Source of the DNA: Alviniconcha marisindica
Lineage: Eukaryota; Mollusca; Gastropoda; Provannidae
Reading direction: 5' to 3'
NCBI GenBank assembly: GCA_018857735.1
Contig: JABMCL010003210.1
Span: forward strand, 434,569-498,568
DNA: 64,000 nucleotides
This document shows, piece by piece, positions 24,950 to 37,400 of this stretch (the first letter of the stretch is position 1; each line of letters opens with the position of its first letter). Position numbers and translations under genes: made by a program. The notes below the pieces were generated by a model. The model ran no database searches and had not been told where the DNA came from. It worked only from the letters and a program-made list of their open reading frames with translations.

Positions 24950-24990
24950 AGCCCGCTGATGGCGCTTCCGGTAAAACAGGAAGTACTAAT
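24950..24990 (-). promoter_or_regulatory. Candidate core promoter of TMEM147 (YY1-like and ETS-like words)
   Basis: GATGGCGCTTCCGGT at 24957-24972 joins a YY1-like GATGGCG to an ETS-like CTTCCGG, and CAGGAAGT follows at 24977-24984. They lie 80-105 bp upstream of the TMEM147 start codon, with no TATA box. This combination is typical of housekeeping promoters; function is inferred. Confidence 0.45.
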
Positions 24991-25370
24991 TTTTAAAACT
25001 AAACGCAGAAAACTTCCAAATATCATGCATAATGCAGGAGGGAAATGGTTGATATACCTATATATCTATTATATAAGACTTCGTGCTGAGTTGTACCAGA
25101 ATCTTCACTAATTTGAGCTTTTTGCTATCAGAAAATTATAATACGTTTTAAATTATAGACTGTTTTTGTTTTTAGATGAAAGATCGATTTTTTCAGCTAA
25201 GAAAAAAATCACCAAAAAAATCACACCGCCAAGGGAGAAAAAGAATAAAAAGAAGGGAAAAAAAGTGATCTAGTCTAGCCTGAAAGAAAATTATTTAGTT
25301 TATTCATGTGTTTATAAACAATATTTTACATACGGTTCTGTTGAACACGTCTCGCATGACTGCACTTCTT

Positions 25371-25385
25371 TACGTCATTGCGCAA
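25371..25385 (+). promoter_or_regulatory. Abutting CRE-like and C/EBP-like sites
   Basis: TACGTCA (25371-25377) is followed directly by the perfect palindrome TTGCGCAA (25378-25385), 33 bases before the SORL1 start codon. These are consensus half CRE and C/EBP words. They could act as promoter elements or, if transcribed, simply be leader sequence. Confidence 0.4.
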
Positions 25386-25418
25386 CGAGACACGGAAAAA
25401 GTTAGAAGCACAACAAAC

Positions 25419-25691
25419 ATGGCGCGGAGTGGCAGGACTGCGCTCTTACTCGTGATCTTGTTTGAGATGTGCAGCTGTATACATGGGAAATATAGAAGGT
25501 TTGGCGCTGTCGCAAAGACACTGCATATGCCCCCACTTGCAGAAGCGGCAAAATGGGGCGAAAATTTTGTTGTGTTGCATGCAGGAGATCTTATGAAAGA
25601 GTTTGGCGAAGATCCTGTTGACGAAGTGGACGGATTTCTGCGACGTTTTCGTCGCGATACAAGTGACGTTAGAGGTATTGCCAGGACAATG
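25419..25691 (+). CDS. SORL1: SORL1 exon 1: signal peptide and propeptide
   Basis: ATG at 25419 has a good context (AAC before, G after). It begins a basic-hydrophobic signal peptide [20 protein letters not shown]. The propeptide ends at FLRRFRR, a furin-type cleavage site as in the vertebrate protein. Donor GTAAGT, phase 0. The same frame stays open upstream with ATGs at 25308 and 25356, but those would bury the signal peptide, so I prefer 25419. Confidence 0.9.
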
Positions 25692-26233
25692 GTAAGTGAA
25701 GCTGCTTAACATTTGCACTGTTACTGATATTGTCGGTTTTTGCTGTCCTTAAGACTAAGCAAAGGTAGTGGTGTGTGACCGGGAGTTGACACAAATTTGA
25801 GAGTAGGTCACTTGTTGAGTAGCGCGTGACGCTAACGCACTCGGATTCAGAAAGAGTAAACAATGTTAAGGGTACACATGTACGTGTGTACAAAATGCTC
25901 TGGCACATATACAGTGTTGCTTGGGACAGGGTTTGTCGTCACGACCACTATCTTTCTGATTCTTCCTCTTCTTTCAAGGCCACACTCGAGACACACCTGT
26001 TCAGTAATTATTAATAAACTGTCTTTTTCACAGCAACAGGATCATTATATAACCGTATGTGGTTGACTGGGCTCAAAGCATCAACTAGCTAACTCACTGA
26101 TTCAGCCAGGACTTTACTAGCCAAGGAAAACAAACAACTTAAAAAAAGCATCCAACAACACACAACTGAGATCTCAACCAGAATTAAGTCATAGTAAAGT
26201 CTTGATAGTTTAGTTTTAGTTTCAGTACTGTTC

Positions 26234-26266
<33 letters not shown>

Positions 26267-29200
26267 CTTTTTTAAAAAAAATTAATTATAATAACGCTTC
26301 GTTTTGGGGCTTTCACTTTGGCAGCATGCAAACAGTGTCTGCCAAAACTGGATCTGTTTGGTCTGACTACATTATAAGTAATAGTTCTCTACAATTCTGC
26401 TGTGCATTTCATAATAATTAATAGCTCTCTACATTTCTGCTGTGCATTTCGCAAACATCCTCTACATACTACCACTTGCCGTTACAAGTGTATTGATCAG
26501 TGATTTGTTTCCTCTGCGACTCAGAGTCAGACTGTCTTCATCTCTATGCTTAGTCACTAACCCGCTGCTTGTCATTGATTTTGATGAATGATAACATTGA
26601 CAGAGATCTATACGAATGATACTTATTTGTAGTAAAAAATAATAACAGTTAACACCCCAACATTTCCGATAATCGTGCATTTTCTGTTAATGTTATCATA
26701 ATTATTTTACAATCCTGCTGATGTGAGACCAGTATTTAATATCACTAAATCAGTAAATAATGGCACTTGTATGGGAAAATGCCTGGTAAAGTGTCTTCTC
26801 ACTGTTGGCTAGACTAGTAGTAATCTACTAGTAAGTATTTAGTAATTTAAGCAAAGGGAATTATTAAATAGTACCAGCTGTGCACTGTATTTGGGCCACT
26901 TGGCTCATTAGCAGAGTGTTGGTTTATGTTTGAATATATGTTAATGTGTGGCTCAACACTATTGTACTTTAGCTTAGTGAATAGTGTAGCCTGATTTCAG
27001 CACTTGCACAGCCACGCTTCATTACAGGCACATTCATTATTTTTACTGTTCAGTTGATTAACCAGTTTGGCAGTTATTTACCTAGCAAAACAACAACAAC
27101 AGGAGTTGATCAGATACTGGTTGTTTTGTTTGACTAGTTTTCAAAATAAGCAAACCAACTAACCATAAAGGATATAAAATACACACACGCATGCACACAC
27201 TCACATACACGCACACACACAGTGACATACACACACACAACACACGCACACAGCACACACACAAAATGCAGCACACACAGAGAGACAGAGACAGACAGAC
27301 AGTGTGTTTGTGTGTGTGTGTTTTCTAGACAGGAAAGGATCAGGGTATGTGCTTTTAGAGCTCTAGTATTAGTACTGTAGTAAACTTAGTATAATTCTTT
27401 TTGATTTAGTGAAAAAAGGGGGAAAAAAGGGGGGTCAAAAAATAAATTTGACAGGAGTGAGTGAGAAATGCATTTTTGAATGAACACATGTGAAACCACC
27501 GTGAAGGGAAAAGGCAGTCGTCTTCTTCCTAAAAATTTTTGATTTTCATTGTTTTGTGACAAAATTTTGAAATTACACATTAACAACCCCACATACTGTG
27601 TGCAAATTGCATTTAAACTGTAAAAAAACCCAATGATCTTACAAGATGTGACCACATAGATTCCCAAAAATAATTTTGTTTTTCTGGTCAACAGAACAGC
27701 AGCTAGCTGTTTTTTTGCAAAATAATGTTCAACATACAGCCAGTTTTGAACTTTTTTAAAATGAATAAAAAGAACACATTTTTAAACATAAAAACATATT
27801 CAAAAAATTTGATATTTTTTCTCAAATTTAAGTTTCTTGACATAAACAGCAAATGGTAAAAAATTGTCGATTATTTTCAACAAAATTACAATGTGTTTTT
27901 CTTGATGAAAATATAAATCAAACTTTTTTTTTCTGTAAGTATAAGGAAAATAACTATTTCTTTTTTACAAATTTTTTTTTGGGGTTTTCATAAAGTAAAA
28001 ACACAAAAACTTTTTTTCATAAAAAAAAAATAATATTATTAAACAAAAGGAAGTGTTTTGTAAAAAAATGGGGCAATAAAGTGAGTGAACTTTTGCTGCT
28101 TTTGGGGGTCACAGGGAAAAACACACGCAACCTTCATCCATGCGTTTCTTGGTCATGGGTTTTGCCTAGGACAAAAATAGTTGAACAGTTTAAATTTAAA
28201 GTGAAAGAAATAATAATAATAAAAGAAAAAAACGTAATAAAAATTACTAAAAGAAATCACAGCCCAAAAAATAATCTATAGATCGGCACCTTTCATTTTT
28301 AGAACTCTGGAAGGCAGGCAGGGTTCACTTAATTATGTCAATGTTTTTATTTCCCAGCTGTGTGTAATCTTTTTAAAAATTTAAAAGCGACTTTAACCTG
28401 GTAAATTAATTTTTTACCATATTGATGATTTGTTTGAAATGTAGTTTGTAAAAAAAACAACTGCGTTAAAGGGAAGCAAAAAATGTAAAGAGACAAACAG
28501 AAAATTTCTTTTTTAACCAAACTGCGCGCACTTCGATTTTTAACCGCATCTGTGTAAAAAAAGGGAAAAAATTTCGAAAAATTGAACAAAATTTAGATCG
28601 ACAGCCAAAAAAAATCACTCACTCCCTTTTGATACTTTTAAAAGATTCGGATATACCGTATAAATATCATTGTTAAAGGGGAAAATTTGGCTAAATCTTG
28701 ATGAAGTTTAAAAAATTTTAACGTTACGGTCTTCAAATATATTGCAAAAACAGCTTTCGCATATCAGAAGTCTCTTTCCCTGGGCCATGGCTAAAACAAA
28801 TGACCCAGATGTATAACATGGCTGACCGGAAAAGGCAAAAGCCAAAAAATTAATTTTTTTCCCTTTTTTTGTTTAATTTAATATTTGTGGGGGGGTATTT
28901 ATTGAACAATTTTTTGAAATGGCAAAAAAATTTTAAAAAAATACCAGACATTTCATAAAATCATTGGGCCTGACAGTGACGTACCACAGGACGGGGTAAA
29001 GTTTCCAAAAAGAAAGCCGTTCTTCACTTTAGGGGTTGGTCTGCCCCAAAAAAAAGACCAGGGATATTTTGGAGCCTTAACCCAAAAACAAAAAATTAGT
29101 GATAACGATTTTATTGCACTGGTAAAGCGATTCTTTCTGGCAAATCAGGAATGGGGTAATGTTTTTATTTCAGTCGGAATAAAGCATGAAACACTCACCG

Positions 29201-31768
29201 TGAGCATGTCCGTTTTCAGGGGTCGAATTTCGTGGCGCTTTTCACTTTCAAAAAATAATATTTCTCCAGCTGCTCCATGTGCTGTGTTTTTCAGGAACCA
29301 TTGAATAGTGAATGACAACCACAGCATTGACATGACTTGCCTGTGCTGTGTTTTTCAGGCACCATTGAATGACAACCACAGCATTGACATGACTTGTCTG
29401 TGCAGTGTGCTGTGTTTTTTAGGCACTGCTGAATGACAGCCACAGCATTGACATGACTTGCCTCTGCTGTGGTTTTCAGGCACCACTGAATGACAGCCAG
29501 AGCATTGACATGACTTGCCTGTGCTGTGTTTTTCAGGCACCCCTGAACAGTGAATCAGAATGACAGCCACAGCATTGACATGACTTGCCTGTGCTGTGTT
29601 TTTCATGCACCGCTGAATGACAGCCACAGCATTGACGTGACTTGCCTGTGCTGTGTTTTTCAGGCACCGCTGAATGACAGCCACAGCATTGACGTGACTT
29701 GCCTGTGCTGTGTTTTTCAGGCACCACTGAATGACAGCCACAGCATGCTGATCGTGCACTGGGCTGGGGAGGAGAGCAGTGTGATCATTGCCCTGGCCAA
29801 GTCCAGCAACCATGCCACAGAGCACAGCAGCAAAGTGTACCTGTCCAACGACTATGGTCAAACATTCACAGATGTCACAGACAGGATCAGGGGGTCCATG
29901 CACCCTACGGCCACCATTGACAAGTACTACAACTCAGATGTGGTCAACAGTCATGTGAGTTGGCTAACCCTTGTTACTTTGTTGTCACATATGCAAATTT
30001 TACAAGATCCAAACACACGAATTTGAAGATTTAAAAAATGTTATTTATTAGCACAAAACACAACTTGCAAATGTTTGGGATGATCCCCTTTCTTCCAAGA
30101 ACTGGACACTGAAACAACATACTCAACCAAAAGCAGTTAAGTGTCCCAATTCTGCGTCGCATTTTTGACTATTTAATTGTTGTTTAAGACAATTAAGTGT
30201 TGTTTCATAGCTTGAAAAAGGGGATTACCCTGAAAATTTGCATGTTGTGTTTTATCCTAATTAATACTTAAAATGGCTTCTTCTTTTTTTAACCCCTTTT
30301 TGTGTTTGGATCTTGTTTTGTTTTTGTTTCTTATTTTTGTGTGCAAATTTTACAATAATGTTTAATTTATAAGTTTGCAAAGAATGAGTGAACAGCTGCT
30401 GGTGAGGTTGACAAAATAGATCAGCTCTAGAGGAATGTACTCATCTATACAACGACACACAAGGAACGATTAAACACAAGCACTTTCAACGGAGTCTTTG
30501 TCAGGTGTAAGAAGATAGAAAATAATAAAAGAAGAAGGAAATAAAGACGAAGATAGACAAGCAGTTAAAGTCAAAAGCGCCTGGGTCTAATTGTTCCTTG
30601 TGTGTTGTCGTATAGGTGAGTACATTCCTCTGTAAGTTTTTTTTTCTTTTCTGGAATTTGTTCCCATCTGACATCTCTCACATTCAATCCTCCCATTTCT
30701 TCAAAACTGTGTTAAAAACTTGCCTCTACAAACACTGAAACAGTTGAATAATATCACAGCAAGTGATTTCAAATTCTGTCTTCTTACTTGCCCCCCCCAC
30801 TGATTACATTCCTTCTGTGTGCCCATGTGTGTGGGCGTGGTGGGTGAAGAATGTAGAATATTATGACTATATATATGTAATGGAGTGGAAGAGCCGCGTA
30901 GAAGGACAGTGACCCAGGCAGCGGAGTCGGTCAAAATGGAGACCACAGCAGGCGGATGGCAGCAATCAGGTTTTTATTCTACAGCAGCAGACAACTTTCT
31001 CAGCACACCCAAAATCCTCACGCACATGCATAGATAAGAGAACTGCGTGGGCCACAAGGAACACACGCTATCTCTACAATGAAATCAGCCCTCTGGACCA
31101 CAAAATGGCTGACAATTGTGTTTCCTTGGCCCGCACAAATACAGTTTCCTCAACAATAACTAAACTAATTAAAACATGAAATACAATCAAATAAAGCTAC
31201 AGTTACAACCTTTTAAACCATATAAACAAAATGTACACACATGACTTATTTAATTTACAACAAGAGTGGGAAGCGTGGCTTGCACCTGTCTCTAAGCAGA
31301 TTCATACAGCTAAATCACAACTAACACAATGTACAAAATATAACTGTCAATAAAACTTACATCAGAATAAAGAACACGCTCCCACGGTTAAAATGGTACA
31401 AGTATAAGAATTACAATACAACGCTCTATAAGAGAAGCAAGACACACTCAAAGACTAGTACTAAAACAAATGGTGCGAACTTTCGCCTGGGGCGCGTTAT
31501 CTTAGTAAGATCAGTTGGGTTTTCACAGTTTACTGCATGATTAGCAGCACAATGATGTGGGCTTGTTGTAATGTGTAATGTTCAACATCTTGTCACAAAT
31601 CACACTGAAAGTCAAATTTCTCAGGAACGAAGAGCAGCACTGCCTTCTCCCTTCATTGGTGGATGACTTCACATGTGTTCATTCAAAAATGCATTACTCC
31701 CTCACATCCTGTCAACTTTATTTTCTAGTACCTCTGTCCTCTTTTCTTGCGCACCTTTTGGCACTAAG

Positions 31769-31809
<41 letters not shown>

Positions 31810-34391
31810 TGAAACATAATAACACAAATACCAGGTTACCCCCTCCTTTTTTAAATTTCTGTTCATTTGGTCTTTTCATCCCTACTAACTTCCACCCCCA
31901 CCCTACTTTTGTGCCACAGTGTATTGTATTTTGTGTTGTATGAATTTTTTGTCTTCATGTTGCATATTTATAGTGAATTGTCACAATAATTCTGCACTGT
32001 ATTGTATTTGTACTGCAATGCACATATAAAACTACATCAGTTAAGAAATTTTATTCTGGCTTTCACTAGTTTCAGCACACACTTTAGAATGCATCTGTCC
32101 TGTTAGAAATAGAATCAAAACAACAATAACAATATGCTTTATTCATCCCAGGGAAATGGGAAGGCCTGGGAAGATAAAATAATTTAAAAAACCATCTCCC
32201 TAATCACAATGTTAATGTGCATGGTAATGCTTCTTTTCTTTTTCTTTCTTCTTCTTTTTGTTGTTGTTGTGTGTTTGTTTCAATTTGTATAAGTTGGTAT
32301 AAATAGATAATTTACGGCTATGCCTTTTTTTAAATTAAACTCTTAGTTCACATCACAGATGGCAATAATAAACTTGTAGAGTTGCAGAAGTGTACTGAGG
32401 AGTAAGAATTTGTGTCATGGCATCATTTTGTTCCGATCGACTGAACAAATGAAAAAAACGCTGTCCGACAGCGGCAAATCAACTCCGAAACGTGTGCCAT
32501 CGTAAACACGGGTATTTTCGCCATTATGAAGTAAACACTTGAACGTATAAGTTTTTCTCTTTCAGTCGAAACACTAAGAAAAAACTAGTTCATTGATTGA
32601 AACTTGGACATTACTGTGCAAAATTCGGTCACTCGCGATCGAAACACTGACCAAGAAACAGCTGGCTATTGAACGAAGACATCACTTTGAATTTGCACAC
32701 TGCCGACTGAAACCTGTTTAATAATGGTCATTTCAATTACAATTACGAATGAAAATGCAAAAATAACGTTGTATCAATGAAAAGTAACTGTTTAATCTGT
32801 CGGACGCAACATCACATTTCGATCAAAACTGTAAAAAGGTACATGACCCAAATTGAAAATTCACTCACCGTTCCTTGTTGGCACCTGTTTGAAGAGAAAG
32901 CACTGTGGGTAAACATGGCCGCGCTTTGTGCAAAAAGACCGCGGTCACAAAATCGACGTTTATCCCCAGAATCGGCAATTCTTCGATCGTAATGGACTGA
33001 CAAAATAAAAACTTGAAATTTTAAACTTGATTTTTTTTTTATTACGAACGGAATCCAACGCTTTTATTATCACTGCTTTTGGCTAAACACTGATTTTTTA
33101 GCAACAGCTTCTTTGTTTCACCACCCACAAGTCCGCAGTGAATAGTAGCAGACGAACGTTTTTGTCAGCATCGGAACCGGACCCAATGCGTTTCGATCGA
33201 AATAAACATATGTTTATTTCAATTATTCAGATTTTACAAGTAGTTATGAGCCGTTTTCTCAAGCATTAAAAAGCTTTGACTATGTCCTGTCAGGCAGCAA
33301 AGGGAAAATTGCCTAAAGAAGAAAGATGCAAACAAAATGACAACTGAAGCGGTGCACCCGAAATGTCCACCCTTCCTTTGCCGATTTTCGGCCCAGACTT
33401 GGTAAATTTTCATATTTTACTAACTCAAAACTGACTTTGGGAGTCAAGTTTATCTTTATTATCTCTTTGATGCATACTCTTTCAGATAAAGTTAGGTTTG
33501 TTCAGAGAAAACTTAAACCTGAAGAAGCATTTACGACCAAAAAATGGATGGTCCTCGCCGAGCACCTTTTGGCACAGGCTCATATACATTTTGGTTGATC
33601 TTGTAAAGTGCGGTGTGCTGACCCTTGTTGATGAGATATGGTACTATAGAAATCATGAAATGACTGCTATTATTATTAGTAGTATGATCTCACCTGGAAA
33701 AAGAGGGGTACTGTGCTTCCCACCTTTTTATATGAATTCATGGACGTGTTCAAATTTGCGATGGGGTGCCTCAGTCATATGCGATGGGGTGCCTCAGTTG
33801 CAAAGTTTTCCTGTGTGAAGCCTGGAGTAGGTCACCATGACACTAGTCAGAATATAGCCATACATGTATTTTTCACAAACTGTCAGGAATTCTACCATTT
33901 TCCTTTCTGCCTTTGCTGTTCATTCATCTTTTTTTTTTCTTTCTTTTTTCCCCCCACTCATCTTGAAGCACAAAATGTCTACAAGTGAGTTAGAATTTTA
34001 CTTTAGATTTAATGACCTGTGTTTTGTCTTGATAGGACCTTCATGGATTACTGGGTGTTAGTATGTTTTGGGAAACAGACGTTCACAGTTCAACTTCAAC
34101 TGGTTCTTGAGCCATATTATCTCATCGTCTTTTCTGTTGCTGAAAGCATGTGCACCCAAATACATGCGAATTATTTCATTATAATGCTGATTTAAAGGAG
34201 CTAAACTGAAATTTGTGGACAGGTGGGAATAGATGGCCTGCTGATGGAGGTCACATTGAATCATTTGACTAAGAGGTGATCCCATGAACAGCATCCTGTT
34301 GTAGATCTACTGTGGTTTAATGTGGGGTGTACAGGTCTGCAAGAGTTTGAATGTTTTCTCTCAGAATCCACTGGCCTGAAGGAATTATTAG

Positions 34392-34458
<67 letters not shown>

Positions 34459-37400
34459 TATTACAAACTACCCTGAGATTCCCCTCCAAAATTTTGCATA
34501 AAAATATTTTCCCATTTTGCACTTGGTCTCATTTTTGCAGTTTTAGCAGAGTTAAAAATGGTATGGTGTTGCATTGCAGATGATTGCCCTTATTTTGTTT
34601 CCCTAACATTGTAACAATGAGGAAGTATGATAAATTCAGGGGGCAAAATTGTGACTCTCCTGATGGGGGGGGGGGGGGGGGGGGGGGTGCAGCTTGTTTT
34701 TCCACATCAGGTGACTGGGTGATCATGTTTCTGCAGCCCTGTCCATGTGTATCAAATGTGTATCAAATGAAATTGTTTACATTACTTATCTGTTTACTCA
34801 ACATAGAAGCAGCATGACTAATTGGCATCTGACTTAATCATGTCCCCATATGACCTGTATCATGTCCCTGACAGAAAGACCAATGTGTCCCCATACCTGT
34901 GCGTTCCTGTACTGATGTGTACAGGGACATATCGGTACAGGAACACATAGGTATGGGGGCACATAGGTACTCCCTGTACACTTCGGTACAGGAACACAAG
35001 GGTGTGGGGACAAGTCAGCCTTTGTCAGAGACGCATTCATATGGGGACGTGGTATAGTAGGTCCCCCACATGTTTGTGCTGTATGATTTTAAATTTGTGT
35101 ACTTGACACAACATACAGACCTCAGTTTGCTGATCTTTCTTCTCTCTCCCCCCCCCCCCCCCCCCTCTCTCTCTCTCTCTCAAAATATCACATTGGTACA
35201 GGGACACATCAGTGCTGGGACAGATCTGTATGGGGACACGTCAGTGTAGGTTGTAGGTGTTGGGACACATAGGTATGGTGACACATCAGTATGATGACAC
35301 ATAGGTATGGGGACACATCTGTACAGTGACACATAGATATGGGGACACATCTGTACATTGACACATAGGTATGATGACACATAGGTATGGGGACATATCT
35401 GTACATTGACACATAGGCATGGTGACACATTGGCATGATGACACATAGGTATGGGGACACATCCGTACATTGACACATAGGTATAGTGACACATTGGTAT
35501 GATGACACATAGACATAGGGACACACCAGTACAGTACAATGACACCCAGGTATTGGGACACATCAGTATAATGATACATAGGTATGGGGACACACAGGCT
35601 AACTTGCCTGACTAATTTCTTACTCAAAACATAGGTCCTCTTTATTTATTTTTAAATCAGCAAAGGGAAATAAACCAAGCATGACCATTAGATGATTAAT
35701 GGGGGGGGGGGGGGGGGTATTTATTGCCACATGATTATTGATTATGATTTCTGTCACTTGGGCAGTCATGAGCAGGATTGGTAATGTCAATAATGATGAG
35801 AACAACACAAACAGAACACTGCTGTGCCACATCAGTAACAAGCTAGCTCCTTTGAAGGGCATTGTTTAACCCTGTTTCCCCCCCCCCCCCCAACCTTTCT
35901 GAACACTGGCACAGTGGCGGTCACCATTTGTTAGTTTTTTTTCTCTTTTTTTCTTCTCCATTTTGTTTAAGATCCAGTCACTGTTGAACTTGATGCTGGC
36001 CATGTACTGTATAATTTGAAAATATATCAAGCAGGAAGTGAATCACACAGGGTGTGCTCTGGCTGTAGACACAGTGCACTGCCCTGTGGGACAACTAGAA
36101 GGGAAAAAAGGAGCAATCAGTTTTTATGTTCCTAGTGTAATTCAGGGTCATATTTTCTTTCAGCACCTTGTGTCATTAGGAATGTGTTTTCTGCAGATGT
36201 AACAGGAAGTTGAAAATTACTATACATAGGGTGAAGGAAAGGCTCTAAATCAAGTAGATGTGTAGATCTGAAATTGGATTCTAAATCTAATGTCCTGTCA
36301 GCTACATGTATACCAATGGATGACTGAATTGGTAGAGAGCACAAAATACTGGCCTCCTTTCAAAGAAAGGACATCTGATTTCAAAGAAGACACTTTTTGC
36401 AGTGCTGGTTTATTCAAGAGTTTTATTTTGAACACTTGCATTTCAAGTGGTGACAGCTGTACAAAGTTATAGATTGCTTTTGTGATACTGTTGAGCTAGC
36501 AAGTGAGATTGGTTCCTGGGTCTACAAGTCAACAGAGGCTATTGCTCAAGCAGAAGCTTCAGGTCCCTCCCCCCCCCCCCCCCCCCCCAACTAGTAGGAT
36601 GTTTAATGATGTATTTAGACTTTAATTTTGTGTGTGTTCCTTACTGTTTGTGTGGTTTTTGTTTTGTCTAAGATCTGTTTCTGTCTGTCTTCGTTAAGCT
36701 ATTGGTCTTTGTGTCAAACTTTCTCAGGCTTGAATCAGCTCCCACCTCAGTTCTGTTTTATCCCTTCCCCCCTGTCTGTGTTGTGTAATGTCAGTGTAAC
36801 TTGAGTACTCTTTAATGACAGGTGCAGCCACACTGACTCAGACTTATGGGCAATTAGAATTGATGACAGCTGTCAGTGCCTTGCACCATTGCTGAGGTTA
36901 TGTTGTATCACAGGCAGTGTGAAGTCTGAACCATTGGGGGAGGGAGGGGGGTTATATGTATAGACATGACATTCCATTACCTCTAATCTTATTGCACCAC
37001 CCAGTTATTTAGGGCAGGTAGAGATGCCTTTTCTCAGGGCTGACTAATCAGTTCTTTGTACACGTGTATACATGTATACAGGTACAGTGGAACCTCCTTC
37101 AAGTGGCTGGGACCAAGATCATGTCTTTCTTCCACATTGAAAATGAAATGTGTCTGAAAAGAACCACAATATTACAAGGAGAGAATACTGCAGAGGGTTA
37201 TTTAGGCATTGCTTGGAACAGAATTGTGTATATTAAACTTAAAGGGGTCCATCTCACTCTCAGGTGAGTTCCCTTCTGTTGAGCAATGCATGAAGTATGT
37301 TAGTTTCACTTTTGGAAGTGTAACTAGAAGTGTAACCTTAACAATAGAGAAGGCTGACATTTAAGTGAGAATAGCCACTATGAATTAAAACAGTCACATG

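Larger units (their letters stand above)
24880..25418. promoter_or_regulatory. Shared TMEM147-SORL1 intergenic region (candidate bidirectional promoter)
   Basis: Only 539 bp separate the two divergent start codons, and no other gene lies between. The left part has ETS/YY1-like words and the right end has overlapping bZIP words. The middle (about 25060-25260) is AT-rich and featureless. Start sites of transcription are not visible. Confidence 0.55.

Noticed and set aside
29355..29903. 182-codon minus-strand frame with repeated Cys-Gly-Cys-His motifs
   Set aside because: Antisense of the exon 2 acceptor array and exon 2; the repeats are DNA repeats, not protein domains.
35180..35627. Three overlapping minus-strand frames of 105-137 codons rich in Cys, Pro, Tyr and Val
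   Set aside because: They read through the 16-bp minisatellite; no start context, splice sites or homology support a gene.
37064..37267. 67-codon frame flanked by CAG and GTGAGT that looks like an internal exon
   Set aside because: It starts in a mariner-like end word, does not match SORL1 at this position, and exons 2 and 3 already join in frame and align without a gap.
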